DNA from: Streptomyces verrucosisporus
Lineage (GTDB): Bacteria > Actinomycetota > Actinomycetes > Streptomycetales > Streptomycetaceae
Direction of reading: 5' to 3'
DNA: 64,000 bases
Assembly (NCBI RefSeq): GCF_017114865.1
Contig: NZ_JADEYH010000007.1
Span: 62,001-126,000 of the forward strand
Positions 35,060 to 44,247 of the stretch are shown here, in pieces (the stretch's first letter is position 1; every line of letters starts with the position of its first letter). The notes beneath the pieces are model-generated. The model did not search any database, was not told the origin of the DNA, and saw only the letters and a list, made by a program, of their open reading frames with translations. A program made the translations under genes and the position numbers.

Positions 35060-36127
35060 GTGATCGAGCTCGAGGGAGTTCCCGAGCTGGTCGACCCGGT
35101 CATGGTGGCCGCGTTCGAAGGCTGGAACGACGCCGGTGACGCCGCCTCCGCCGCGGTCGCGCATCTGGAGCGGGAGTGGAAGGGCGAGGTGTTCGCGGCG
35201 CTGGACGCCGAGGACTACTACGACTTCCAGGTCAACCGCCCCCAGGTGTGGCTGGAGGGCGGTGTGCGCAGGATCACCTGGCCGACGACCCGCCTGTCGG
35301 TGGTACGGGTCGGCGACTCCGACGGCCGGGGCCGCGCCCGTGATCTGGTGCTGGTGCGCGGTATCGAGCCGAGCATGCGCTGGAGGTCCTTCTGCAACGA
35401 GATCCTGGGATTCGCCCACGAGCTGGGCGTGGAGATGGTCGTCGTGCTCGGCGCGCTGCTCGGTGACACCCCGCACACCCGGCCGGTCCCGGTCACGGGC
35501 GTCACCTCCGACCCGGACCTGGCCCGCACGATGGATCTGGAGGAGTCCCGGTACGAGGGCCCCACCGGCATCGTCGGCATCCTCCAGGAGGCGTGCGGTC
35601 ACGCGGGCGTGCCGGCGGTGAGCCTGTGGGCCGCGGTGCCGCACTACGTCTCGCAGCCGCCCAACCCGAAGGCGACCCTCGCCCTGCTCAACCGGCTGGA
35701 GGACCTGCTGAACGTGCGGATCCCGATGGGCGAGCTGCCGGAGGACGCCCGGGCCTGGCAGCTGGGCGTGGACCAGCTCGCCGCCGAGGACAGTGAGGTG
35801 GCCGAGTACGTGCAGTCGCTGGAGGAGGCCCGGGACACCGCGGAGCTGCCGGAGGCGTCGGGCGAGGCGATCGCCAAGGAGTTCGAGCGCTATCTGCGGC
35901 GGCGGGACGGCCAGCCCGGCGGCCACGCCGGGGGCGGTACGGCCGCCGAGGGCGGCTCCTACCTGCGCGACACCTCGGCCGGGGGGCGTACACGTCCGGC
36001 GAGGCCGCCGGAGGGCGGTCCGGAGCGCGGGGCGCGGGGCTCCGAAGGCGGGGACGGCGGTGCGGAAGGCGGGGACGGCGCGGAAGGCGAGGAGGGCGGC
36101 CCTCAGGGCCCGGAGAAGGATCGCTGA
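35060..36127 (+). CDS. PAC2-family protein
   Basis: The 355-residue protein begins VIELEGVPELVDPVMVAAFEGWNDAGDAAS, the typical start of the PAC2 (proteasome assembly chaperone 2-like) family found across actinobacteria, and shows the Rossmann-like core VVVLGALLGDTPHTRP. A role in proteasome assembly is suggested only by the fold name; bacterial members have no proven function known to me. The GTG has AAGGAGG six nt upstream. The last 85 residues are Gly/Glu/Arg-rich and disordered. It converges on mshC. Confidence 0.9.
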   Translation: MIELEGVPELVDPVMVAAFEGWNDAGDAASAAVAHLEREWKGEVFAALDAEDYYDFQVNRPQVWLEGGVRRITWPTTRLSVVRVGDSDGRGRARDLVLVRGIEPSMRWRSFCNEILGFAHELGVEMVVVLGALLGDTPHTRPVPVTGVTSDPDLARTMDLEESRYEGPTGIVGILQEACGHAGVPAVSLWAAVPHYVSQPPNPKATLALLNRLEDLLNVRIPMGELPEDARAWQLGVDQLAAEDSEVAEYVQSLEEARDTAELPEASGEAIAKEFERYLRRRDGQPGGHAGGGTAAEGGSYLRDTSAGGRTRPARPPEGGPERGARGSEGGDGGAEGGDGAEGEEGGPQGPEKDR

Positions 36128-36154
36128 GCAAACAGGGCGCAGCGGTACGGCACG

Positions 36155-36198
36155 AGGTGTCGGGGGCGCCCGCCGTTCGGCGGGCGCCCCCGACACCT
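36155..36198. terminator. Bidirectional terminator between PAC2 gene and mshC
   Basis: AGGTGTCGGGGGCGCCCGCCG (first 20 bases quoted by position 36155-36174) forms a perfect 21-bp stem with 36178-36198 with a minimal loop, between two convergent genes. Each stop lies 20-28 nt away. Confidence 0.8.
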
Positions 36199-36218
36199 TC
36201 CGTCGCGCGACCGGATGC

Positions 36219-37448
36219 TCAGAGCGCGACGCCCAGCAGGGCGTCCACGGCCCGTGACACCAGACCGGGCGCGCCGGTGTCCGTACCGCCGTCCGCGTTC
36301 TGGCGCTCGACCCAGCGGTCGACCGCGGCCAGCGCGGCGGGGGCGTCGAGGTCGTCGGCGAGGGCGGCGCGGATCTTTTCCACCAGCGCGTCGGCCGACG
36401 GGCCGTCGGGCCGGGAGACGGCCGCCCGCCAGCGCCCGAGCCGGGCCACCGCCTCGTCGAGGACGGCGTCCGTCCACTCCCAGTCGGCGCGGTAGTGGTG
36501 GGCCAGCAGGGCCAGGCGGACGGCGGCCGGGTCGGTCCCGTCGCGGCGCAGCGCGCTGACGAAGACCAGGTTCCCCTTGGACTTGGACATCTTCTCGCCG
36601 TGGAGGGCGACCATCCCGGCGTGGACGTAGGCGCGGGCGAAGGGGTACCGACCGGTGAGCGCCTGCGCGTGCGAGGCTCCCATCTCGTGGTGGGGGAAGG
36701 CCAGGTCGGAGCCGCCGCCCTGGACGTCGAAGCCCATACCCAGGTGGTCCAGCGCGATGGCGACGCACTCGACGTGCCAGCCGGGACGGCCGGGGCCGAG
36801 CGAGCCGCCGTCCCAGGAGGGTTCACCCTCGCGGGCGGCCGTCCACAGCAGCGGGTCGAGCGGGTTCTTCTTGCCCGGGCGGTCCGGGTCACCGCCGCGC
36901 TCGGCCGACAGGTGCCGCATCGTCTCGGCGTCCAGACCGGACACCCCGCCGAAGTGGGGGTCGGAGGCGACGGAGAAGTAGACGTCGCCGTCGAGGTCGT
37001 AGGCGGCGCCGGTCTCCCGCAGCCGCTCGATGACGGGGACGATCCGGGGTATGTACTCCACGGCCCCGATGTAGTGCCTGGGCGGGAGCATCCGCAGGGC
37101 GGTCATGTCCTCGCGGAAGAGGGCCGTCTCGCGCTCGGCCAGCGCCGTCCAGTCCTCACCGGTGGCGGTGGCCCGCTCCAGCAGCGGGTCGTCGACGTCG
37201 GTGACGTTCTGCACGTAGTGGACCTGCCGCTTGGTGTCGAGCCACACGCGCTGCACGAGGTCGAACGCGTTGTAGGTCGCCGCGTGCCCGATGTGGGTCG
37301 CGTCGTACGGCGTGATGCCGCAGACGTAGAGGCGGGCGACGGGACCGGGGGCGAGGGTCACCCGTCCGCCGGTCGCGGTGTCGTGGAGGCTGAGGTCTCG
37401 GCCCTGACCTGGCAGGGCGGGCACCTCGGAAGCGGGCCAGGCATGCAT
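36219..37448 (-). CDS. mshC: L-cysteine:1D-myo-inosityl 2-amino-2-deoxy-alpha-D-glucopyranoside ligase MshC
   Basis: MshC joins cysteine to glucosaminyl-inositol with ATP, the third step of mycothiol synthesis. The 409-residue enzyme is a cysteinyl-tRNA synthetase relative: [18 protein letters not shown] contains the HIGH motif and Cys ligand for zinc, and EKMSKSKGN is the KMSKS loop; it lacks the long tRNA-binding domain. The ATG at 37448 opens the conserved [14 protein letters not shown] start. Confidence 0.97.
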   Translation of the reverse strand: MHAWPASEVPALPGQGRDLSLHDTATGGRVTLAPGPVARLYVCGITPYDATHIGHAATYNAFDLVQRVWLDTKRQVHYVQNVTDVDDPLLERATATGEDWTALAERETALFREDMTALRMLPPRHYIGAVEYIPRIVPVIERLRETGAAYDLDGDVYFSVASDPHFGGVSGLDAETMRHLSAERGGDPDRPGKKNPLDPLLWTAAREGEPSWDGGSLGPGRPGWHVECVAIALDHLGMGFDVQGGGSDLAFPHHEMGASHAQALTGRYPFARAYVHAGMVALHGEKMSKSKGNLVFVSALRRDGTDPAAVRLALLAHHYRADWEWTDAVLDEAVARLGRWRAAVSRPDGPSADALVEKIRAALADDLDAPAALAAVDRWVERQNADGGTDTGAPGLVSRAVDALLGVAL

Positions 37449-37614
37449 GGTCATGAGCGTAACCGGCACGCGATGCCGTCCACGAACGGGATGCGCGCAA
37501 TGGCCTGAACCGGGTGCCGCGGCCGGTGTGGCCCGCTTGACGAGGCGTCGCCGGCCGGATCCATCCGCACGGGCGGCCGGGCGGAAAGGCGACCGGGCGG
37601 CGGGACCGGGCGGG

Positions 37615-38535
37615 TCAGACGGGCGGCCATGGGATCGCGGGCCAGTCGCCGCCGGGCAGCGGGTGGCGGCCGGCGGCGATCAGGGCGCCGGTCCGCTTGC
37701 GCAGGGCGTCCAGCTCGGCGGAGGTGATCAGCTCGGCCAGCCGGGTGGCGAGCGGCCCGCCGTCGGCCAGGGCGGCGGACAGGCCGCGCAGCGCTTGAAG
37801 CGCCTCCTTCGACAGCGGCTCGCCCGCCCAGCCCCACAGCAGGGTGCGCAGCTTGTCGTCGGTGTGGAAGGTCACACCGTGGTCGATGCCGTACAGCTCT
37901 CCGTCCGGGCCGGTCAGCAGATGCCCGCCCTTGCGGTCGGCGTTGTTGATCACCGCGTCGAGGACGGCCAGCCGGCGCAGGCGGGGATCGTCGGCGTGCA
38001 CCAGCAGCGCGGTGCGGTCCCCGTCCACGCCGACCGGGACGACGGGCTTCCAGCCCGGTCCCGGCTCTCCCTCCTCCACGAGCGCGAGCAGTTCGGCGGC
38101 GGCGGGCCCGCCGCCTCCCGGCTCCTCCCGCCCGTCCCGCTCCCGCGCCCCGTCCGGCCGGGGTCCGATCCACAGCTGGCACATGCCCTCGCCGTACGGG
38201 CCGTCGCGCAGCACGGTCGGCGGCACCAGATGCCAGCCCAGGGCCTCGCAGACCTCGTAGGCGGCCACCTCGCGCCGGGCGAGGCAGCCGTCGGGGAAGT
38301 CCCACAGCGGGCGCTCCCCGCGCACCGGCTTGTAGACGCAGGGCACCTCCCGCCCGCCGTCCCCGTCTTCCGCGTCCGCCTCGGCGACCGTGCAGTACAG
38401 CACCGTGTTGGAGGCGCCACCGAGGCGTCCGCGCACCGTCAGCTCACCGCGGGCGAGCAGTTCGGCCGGCGGTGCGCCGCCGGGGTCCGCCTCCGGCCTC
38501 ACAGGCCGCGGCGGTATCCGTTCTGGCGCGGGCAT
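37615..38535 (-). CDS. SCO1664-family (TIGR03843) PI3/4-kinase-like protein
   Basis: The 306-residue protein belongs to the family that is distantly related to phosphatidylinositol 3/4-kinases: [41 protein letters not shown] early and [13 protein letters not shown] plus [10 protein letters not shown] late supply kinase-like catalytic and metal-binding motifs. The substrate is unknown. The ATG has GGAGG seven nt upstream and starts 37 nt inside the DUF3090 gene, so the two are coupled. Stop lies well before mshC. Confidence 0.88.
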   Translation of the reverse strand: MPAPERIPPRPVRPEADPGGAPPAELLARGELTVRGRLGGASNTVLYCTVAEADAEDGDGGREVPCVYKPVRGERPLWDFPDGCLARREVAAYEVCEALGWHLVPPTVLRDGPYGEGMCQLWIGPRPDGARERDGREEPGGGGPAAAELLALVEEGEPGPGWKPVVPVGVDGDRTALLVHADDPRLRRLAVLDAVINNADRKGGHLLTGPDGELYGIDHGVTFHTDDKLRTLLWGWAGEPLSKEALQALRGLSAALADGGPLATRLAELITSAELDALRKRTGALIAAGRHPLPGGDWPAIPWPPV

Positions 38536-39089
38536 ACGTGTCCCTCCGGGTCGAGCGGCAGACTGCACAGCGGGCAGGGCGGACGGCCGGCCTTGACGAC
38601 CTCCATGGCGCGTTTGGCGAAGGCCCGGGCCATGGTGCCGCTGATCCTCACACGCAGCACCGGCGGGCCGTTCTCGTCGTCCCTCAGCAGCCTCTCCTCG
38701 GCCTCGGCCAGGTCCTCGTCGGAGTCGGCCTCGATCTCGACGAGCGCCTGCGCCTCCACGATCACGCACTCGTCCTCGCCGTCCCAGGCCAGCGCCATGG
38801 TGCCGACCCGGAACTCCTCCTCCACCGGAGTCCGCAGAGGGGCGTTGTCGGCCGTCTCGGCGGGCGCGACGGCCGGGACCGGGGCGCTGCCGCCGGTACG
38901 CCGCACGACCTCGTCCAGGAGTTCGTCTATGCGCTCGGCCAGCGCCTCGACCTGCGCCTTCTCCAGGGAGACGCTGGTGGTGCGGCCGGCCGCGGACGCC
39001 TGGAGGAAGAACGTCCGGCGGCCAGGCAGCCCGACCGTGCCGGCCACGAAGCGTTCCGGGGGGTCGTAGAGGAACACCTGACGGGACAC
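38499..39089 (-). CDS. DUF3090-family (TIGR03847) protein
   Basis: A 196-residue conserved actinobacterial protein with no known activity. It starts SRQVFLYDPPERFVAGTVG and ends [26 protein letters not shown], where four cysteines form a probable zinc-binding motif. It is coupled to the kinase-like gene and 87 nt downstream of the phosphomutase-like gene; this trio travels together in actinobacteria (known). Confidence 0.9.
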   Translation of the reverse strand: MSRQVFLYDPPERFVAGTVGLPGRRTFFLQASAAGRTTSVSLEKAQVEALAERIDELLDEVVRRTGGSAPVPAVAPAETADNAPLRTPVEEEFRVGTMALAWDGEDECVIVEAQALVEIEADSDEDLAEAEERLLRDDENGPPVLRVRISGTMARAFAKRAMEVVKAGRPPCPLCSLPLDPEGHVCPRQNGYRRGL

Positions 39090-39176
39090 GTTCCTGCTCC
39101 ATCGGTCGACTGCTGGGACACTGGCACCCTACTGCGCCCGGCGATCACCGTGCCGACCACCGCACCCGCCACCGTG

Positions 39177-39881
39177 TCAGGCGCCGCCCCCGACGACCGC
39201 GCCGCCGTCGCCGCCCGCCTGCGGCGTGCCGTGCGCGGCGTCCGCCTCGCGCGGGGCGAGCGAGGCGAGGTCGCCGGTGTCGCCCAGCCGCAGCAGGAAG
39301 GGGCGCAGCGGGGTGTAGCGGACGGCGGTGACCGAGCAGGGCTCGACGTGGAGGCGCTGGAAGAGGTCCAGGTGCATGCCGAGGGCGTCGGCGACCAGCG
39401 ACTTGATGATGTCGCCGTGCGAGCACACCAGATAGGTGGCGTCCGGCCCGTGCTCCCGCTCGATCCGCTCGTTCCACTCCCGTACGGCCTCCACCGCCCG
39501 GGCCTGCATACCGCGCATCGTCTCGCCGCCGGGGAAGGCCGCGGCCGAGGGGTGCTGCTGGACGGTGGCCATCAGCGGCTCCTCGTTCAGCTCGGCGAGC
39601 TTGCGGCCGGTCCAGTCGCCGTAGTCGCACTCGCCGACGCGCTCCTCGGTGTGCAGCGGCAGGTCCGGCCTGGCGGCGGCCAGCGGCGCCAGGGTCTGGC
39701 GGCAGCGCTCCAGCGGGCTGTGGACGGCGGCGGCCAGCGGGAGCGCCGCCAGGCGCGCGGGGAGGGCGGCGGCCTGGGCGGCGCCGAGCTCGTCCAGCTC
39801 GACGCCGGGGGTGCGTCCGGCCAGCAGTCCGGAGGTGTTGGCGGTGGACCGGCCGTGCCGGACGAGGAGCAGCGTGGGCAT
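39177..39881 (-). CDS. Histidine phosphatase-family protein (MSMEG_4193-like)
   Basis: A 234-residue phosphoglycerate mutase/phosphatase fold: the active-site RHG lies in LLVRHGRSTANTSG, the second His in YLVCSHGDIIK and the acid pair in RVGECDYGDW. It is the upstream member of the trio with DUF3090 and the SCO1664-type kinase-like gene, suggesting these act on the same unknown phosphorylated compound (inference). ATG start. Confidence 0.9.
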   Translation of the reverse strand: MPTLLLVRHGRSTANTSGLLAGRTPGVELDELGAAQAAALPARLAALPLAAAVHSPLERCRQTLAPLAAARPDLPLHTEERVGECDYGDWTGRKLAELNEEPLMATVQQHPSAAAFPGGETMRGMQARAVEAVREWNERIEREHGPDATYLVCSHGDIIKSLVADALGMHLDLFQRLHVEPCSVTAVRYTPLRPFLLRLGDTGDLASLAPREADAAHGTPQAGGDGGAVVGGGA

Positions 39882-39988
39882 GGCAGCCAGCGTAGGCGAG
39901 GGCGGTGGGGCCGAGTAGGGGCGGGGCGCGGGGACCGGGCGGGCGGCCGCCGCACACGCCGCCGGGTCGGCGGGGGAGAATCGTGGGT

Positions 39989-40972
39989 GTGATTGTGGAC
40001 TGTGCGATCTACCGGGACGGGCGCCGCACCGGGGATCCGTCCGGTCTCGCCGAGGCCCTCCGGGCGGCCCGCGCGGACCGGGACGCCTTCGTGTGGATCG
40101 GGCTGCACGAGCCCACCGAGGAGGAATTCGGCCAGGTCTCCCGGGAGTTCGGGCTGCACCCGCTGGCGGTGGAGGACGCCCTGTCGGCCCACCAGCGGCC
40201 CAAGCTGGAGGTCTACGAGGACTCGCTGTTCCTGGTGCTCAAGCCGGTGGACTACGACGAGGCGGCCGACACGGTGGCCACCGGGGAGCTGATGCTGTTC
40301 CTCGGCGACTCCTTCGTGGTGTCGGTGCGGCACGGTGCGACCAACCCGCTGGGCTCGGTGCGCGAACGGCTGGAGCGGGACCCGGGGGTGCTGCAGCACG
40401 GTCCGACGGCCGTGATGTACGCGGTGAGCGACGCGGTGGTCGACCACTACATGGAGGTGGCCTCCGAACTGCAGATCGACCTGGAGGAGCTGGAGGAGGA
40501 GGTCTTCACTCCCGGCGGGACCGCGCGCGGCACCGTGGCGAGCCGCATCTACGCCTTCAAGCGCCAGGTGCTGGAGTTCCGCCGGGCCACCGGGCCGCTG
40601 GCGGAACCGATGGAGCGGCTGGCGGGCATCGGCGTACCGTTCGTGCACGCCGACTCGCGCCCGTTCTTCCGCGACGTCAGCGACCATCTGACCCGGGCGA
40701 ACGAGCAGGTGGAAGCGTTGGACCGGCTGCTGTCGGACATCCTGTCGGCCTATCTGGCGCAGGTGGGCGTCCGGCAGAACGACGACATGCGCAAGATCTC
40801 GGCGTGGGCGGCCATGGCGGCGGTGCCCACCATGATCGCCGGGGTGTACGGCATGAATTTCGACCACATGCCCGAGCTGGCCCATCCGCTGGGCTACCCG
40901 GGGGTGGTGGTGGTGATGGTCACGGTGAGCGCCGGCCTCTACCGGCTCTTCAAGCGCCGGGGCTGGTTGTAG
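39989..40972 (+). CDS. corA: CorA-family magnesium/cobalt channel
   Basis: A 327-residue protein with an acidic N-terminal domain and two C-terminal membrane helices joined by GVYGMNFDHMPEL, the GMN filter signature of CorA. The family forms pentameric divalent cation channels. Start GTG at 39989 (VIVDCAIYRDG), with GTG at 39983 nearer the GGGGGAG RBS as an alternative. The 3' end overlaps the convergent next gene by 23 nt. Confidence 0.93.
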   Translation: MIVDCAIYRDGRRTGDPSGLAEALRAARADRDAFVWIGLHEPTEEEFGQVSREFGLHPLAVEDALSAHQRPKLEVYEDSLFLVLKPVDYDEAADTVATGELMLFLGDSFVVSVRHGATNPLGSVRERLERDPGVLQHGPTAVMYAVSDAVVDHYMEVASELQIDLEELEEEVFTPGGTARGTVASRIYAFKRQVLEFRRATGPLAEPMERLAGIGVPFVHADSRPFFRDVSDHLTRANEQVEALDRLLSDILSAYLAQVGVRQNDDMRKISAWAAMAAVPTMIAGVYGMNFDHMPELAHPLGYPGVVVVMVTVSAGLYRLFKRRGWL

Positions 40973-41858
40973 CCGCGTCCCCGGACGGGGCGCGCGTCCC
41001 GGTCCCGGGCGCCGCGCCGGACCCGGACTCCGCACCGTTTCCGGACTCCGCATCGGACCCGGCGCCCGGATCGGGCCGCGCCGTTTCACGCCGGGGCCCG
41101 GGTTCCGGTTCGGGCAGGGCGGGCAGCGGGTCCAGGCACACGGCACGGCGCCGGGCGACCAGCCGCTCGTGGACGTACCGGGCCTGGACGCCCCCCTCCA
41201 GCACCACCGACCTGGCCATGCTCCAGCCCAGCAGGTGGCCGGTGCGGGCCAGTACGGCGAGGGCGGCATCGCGGTGGGCACGGGCCTCCGCCAGCGCGTT
41301 CTCCCTGAGCACCAGCTCGACGGCGGCGACGTGGCCGGCGCGGGCGAAGCCCAGCATCCCCTCGCGGCACCAGGCCAGGTACTCCCGTTCGGCGCGGAAG
41401 ACCTCCCGGACCGCCTCGCCGGCCCCGGGGCGGACGAAGGCGTGCCCGGCAAGACGGGCGAGCCAAGCGGTGGCACGGGCCGCGGCCGCGTGCCCGTGGG
41501 CGAGGTGGGCGAGGACGTCCCGCTCGCTCAGGGGCTGCCCGCACCTCATCCGGACGTGTGCCGGGCAGCTCCCCCGCCGCTCCAGGAGTGCGGCGTGGTC
41601 CGCCTCGGGGGGCACCTCGGCCGGTTCCGGACCGCAGGCGGCGAGCAGCCCGGCCAGCAGCCGTGCGTGCCGCTCCTGAAGCTCGCCGTACCGGGCCATC
41701 GCGGGGGCGAGGTCGCGACGGCCCCGGGGGACGAGGGCGGCGATCCGGCGGTTCTCCCGGCCGTTGCGCGCCTGGGCCGCGACGGCCAGCGAGCACAGCA
41801 GCCGGAAGGACGCGTCGTCGTCGAGGACCTCCCGCACCAGGTCCCTTCTGCGCAGCAT
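40950..41858 (-). CDS. Helical protein, possibly ferritin-like, unknown function
   Basis: The 302-residue product starts MLRRRDLVREVLDDDASFRLL and is a mostly alpha-helical protein with repeated Glu/His pairs (ELQERHARLLAGLL, EREYLAWCREG, EARAHRDAALAVL) that look like a ferritin-type four-helix bundle. The last 70 residues are Pro/Gly/Asp-rich and disordered. The family assignment is weak. The ATG at 41858 has GGAAGG upstream. The 3' end overlaps corA. Confidence 0.5.
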   Translation of the reverse strand: MLRRRDLVREVLDDDASFRLLCSLAVAAQARNGRENRRIAALVPRGRRDLAPAMARYGELQERHARLLAGLLAACGPEPAEVPPEADHAALLERRGSCPAHVRMRCGQPLSERDVLAHLAHGHAAAARATAWLARLAGHAFVRPGAGEAVREVFRAEREYLAWCREGMLGFARAGHVAAVELVLRENALAEARAHRDAALAVLARTGHLLGWSMARSVVLEGGVQARYVHERLVARRRAVCLDPLPALPEPEPGPRRETARPDPGAGSDAESGNGAESGSGAAPGTGTRAPSGDAATTSPGA

Positions 41859-42135
41859 GGCCCGACACCTTCCGTGGACGTATCCGCAGAAATCCGAGTC
41901 AACCGGTGCGGGCGGGCGGCGGCAACAGCTCACCTCCGCCCCTGCGCCGAACGGAGGTGTCCGCCGTGCCGGGCGTAACCCCGGCGGCTCCGTGCCGTTG
42001 TGCCGGGAGACGGCCGTGGCGGGGAGGACCCCCGAGCCCCCACCACTGCCGTGGACACGCCCCGGCGCGGGGTGCGGCCGGACGGCTCGGTCCGGCCGCA
42101 CCCCGCGTGGCGTTCACGACGGGCGCGGCGGCTTC
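41859..42135. other. Intergenic region with LLM-oxidoreductase terminator
   Basis: No gene is evident. The region holds the promoter of the helical-protein gene and the strong hairpin at 42066-42107. Confidence 0.5.
42066..42107 (-). terminator. Terminator after the F420-type oxidoreductase gene
   Basis: A perfect 18-bp stem (42066-42083 with 42090-42107) and a 6-nt GGCTCG loop, 28 nt past the oxidoreductase stop. Confidence 0.75.
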
Positions 42136-43188
42136 CTAGGAGGCGGCCCCGGACCGCTCCAGGGCCTCCACTCCGACTCGCAGCGCGGCGATCCGCTCCT
42201 CCAGGGTGAAGCCGGCCGGTGTCAGCGACAGGGTGGTCACCCCGGCCTCGGCGTAGGCCCGCATCCGGTCGGCGATCCGCTCGACGGGACCGAGCAGCGT
42301 GGTGGAGTCGATGAGCTGCCGGGGCACGGCGGCCGCGGCGCCGTCCTTGTCGCCGGACAGGTACCTGTCCTGGATCTCGGCGGCCTCCTTCTCGTATCCC
42401 ATGCGCCGGGCGAGCCGGTTGTAGAAGTTCTGCTCGCGGCTGCCCATGCCGCCGACGTACAGCGCGGTGTACGGGCGGAAGGTGTCGGCCAGGGCGTCGA
42501 TGTCCTCCCCGACGGCCAGCGGCACGGTGGGCGCCACGTCGAAGCCCTCCATCGTCAGACCCGCCTTCTCGCGCCCGGCCCGCAGCGCGCCGAGCGTGGT
42601 CTCCTCGGCGTGCTCGGGGGCGAAGAAGATCAGCAGGGCGCCGTCGGCGATCTCGCCGGTCTGCTCCAGGTTCTTCGGGCCGATGGCGGCGATGTACAGC
42701 GGGATCCGCTCGCGGACGGGGTGGACGGTCAGCTTCAGCGGCTTGCCGGGACCGTCGGGCAGCGGCAGCGTCCAGTGCTCGCCGGAGTGGGTCAGCCGCT
42801 CGCGGGACATCGCCTTGCGGACGATCTCCACGTACTCGCGGGTGCGGGCGAGCGGCTTGTCGAACCGCACCCCGTACCAGCCCTCGGACACCTGCGGCCC
42901 GGAGACGCCCAGGCCCAGGCGGAAGCGCCCGCCCGAGAGGGAGTCGAGGGTGGCGGCGGTCATGGCCGTCATGGCGGGGGCGCGGGCGGGAATCTGGAGG
43001 ATGGCCGAGCCGACGTCGATCCGCTCGGTCCGGGCCGCCACCCAGGCCAGGACGGTGGGGGCGTCCGATCCGTAGGCCTCGGCGGCCCAGCACACGGAGT
43101 AGCCCAGCCGGTCGGCCTCCTGGGCGACCGCGAGATTGTCGGCGTCCATCCCGGCGCCCCAGTAACCGAGGTTGATCCCGAGCCTCAT
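42136..43188 (-). CDS. LLM-class F420-dependent oxidoreductase
   Basis: A 350-residue TIM-barrel protein of the luciferase-like F420 family: MRLGINLGYWGAGMDADNLAVAQEADRLGY at the start, LQIPARAPAMTAMTAATLD and RFRLGLGVSGPQVSEGWYG in the middle. It should use F420 to oxidise or reduce an unknown substrate. It diverges from an aldo/keto reductase gene over a 75-nt gap that contains a perfect palindrome. Confidence 0.9.
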   Translation of the reverse strand: MRLGINLGYWGAGMDADNLAVAQEADRLGYSVCWAAEAYGSDAPTVLAWVAARTERIDVGSAILQIPARAPAMTAMTAATLDSLSGGRFRLGLGVSGPQVSEGWYGVRFDKPLARTREYVEIVRKAMSRERLTHSGEHWTLPLPDGPGKPLKLTVHPVRERIPLYIAAIGPKNLEQTGEIADGALLIFFAPEHAEETTLGALRAGREKAGLTMEGFDVAPTVPLAVGEDIDALADTFRPYTALYVGGMGSREQNFYNRLARRMGYEKEAAEIQDRYLSGDKDGAAAAVPRQLIDSTTLLGPVERIADRMRAYAEAGVTTLSLTPAGFTLEERIAALRVGVEALERSGAAS

Positions 43189-43198
43189 CCGCGTCCCC

Positions 43199-43212
43199 TT
43201 ACCGATCGGTAA
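43199..43212. promoter_or_regulatory. 14-bp palindromic operator
   Basis: TTACCGATCGGTAA is a perfect palindrome between divergent oxidoreductase genes, 10 nt from one start and 51 nt from the other. The form TACCGA..TCGGTA is typical of TetR-family operators; no TetR gene is adjacent. Confidence 0.7.
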
Positions 43213-43263
43213 CGTGCCCGTCGCCGGGACTCTAGCGCGCGGCCGCAAGTACTCTCAACGCCC

Positions 43264-44247
43264 ATGAAGCACAGGCACGTGGGCCGCACCGGCCTCCGCG
43301 TATCCCGGATCGGGCTCGGTACGCTCACCTGGGCGAGGGACACCGGGGAACGGGAGGCGGCGGACCTGCTGAAGGCCTTCTGGGAGGCCGGCGGGACGCT
43401 GGTGGACACCGCCGACGTGTACGCCGACGGCGGTGCCGAGTACCTCCTGGGCCGGCTGGTGCAGGACCTCGTGCCCCGCCGGGACCTGGTGATCGCCACC
43501 AAGGCGGGCGGCGTGCCCGACCCCGAGCGGCGCTCCGACTGCTCTCGCGGCCATCTGCTGGACGCGCTGGACGCCTCCCTGGAGCGGCTGGGCACCGACT
43601 ACGTCGATCTGTGGCAGGTCCACTCCTACGACCCTTTCACCCCTTTGGAGGAAACCCTCCAGGCCCTCGACACCGCGGTGGCCAGCGGCCGCGCCCGCTA
43701 CGCGGGGGTGGCGGGCTTCTGCGGCTGGCAGCTGGCCAAGGCAGCCGCCTGGCAGCTCGCCGCCCCGGGGGCGCACACCCGGCTGGCCGGTGTCCAGATG
43801 GAGTACTCCCTGCTCCAGCGCGGTGTGGAGCGGGAGGTGCTGCCGGCCGCGCTGGACCTGGAGGTGGGGCTGCTGGCGTCCTCGCCGCTGGGCCGGGGCG
43901 TGCTCACGGGCAAGTACCGGCACTCCACCCCGCCGGACTCGCGCGGGGCGTCGGAGCATCTGGCGCCCTTCGTGGAGCCCTATCTGGACGACGCGGCGGC
44001 ACGGGTCGTCGACGCGGTCGCCACGGCCGCCGACGGGCTGGCCGTCACCCCGCTCCAGGTGGCGCTGGCCTGGGTGCGCGACCGGCCGGGAGTGGCCGCG
44101 CCGGTCATCGGCCCGCGTACCTCGCGGCAGCTCGTCGAGGCTCTGTCAGTGGAGGGCCTTACGCTTCCCGACGAGATCTGCCGGGCGCTGGACGATGTGT
44201 CGGCCCCGGTGCACCGCTATCCCGATCACGACTGGAGCACGCTTTGA
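43264..44247 (+). CDS. Aldo/keto reductase
   Basis: A 327-residue NADPH-dependent AKR with the catalytic Tyr in DTADVYADGG, Lys in IATKAGG and His in DLWQVHSY; the Asp is in the DT-ADVY stretch. The C-terminal motif GPRTSRQLVEAL binds NADPH. The stop codon shares four bases with the TTG start of the next gene, so the two are translationally coupled. Confidence 0.92.
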   Translation: MKHRHVGRTGLRVSRIGLGTLTWARDTGEREAADLLKAFWEAGGTLVDTADVYADGGAEYLLGRLVQDLVPRRDLVIATKAGGVPDPERRSDCSRGHLLDALDASLERLGTDYVDLWQVHSYDPFTPLEETLQALDTAVASGRARYAGVAGFCGWQLAKAAAWQLAAPGAHTRLAGVQMEYSLLQRGVEREVLPAALDLEVGLLASSPLGRGVLTGKYRHSTPPDSRGASEHLAPFVEPYLDDAAARVVDAVATAADGLAVTPLQVALAWVRDRPGVAAPVIGPRTSRQLVEALSVEGLTLPDEICRALDDVSAPVHRYPDHDWSTL

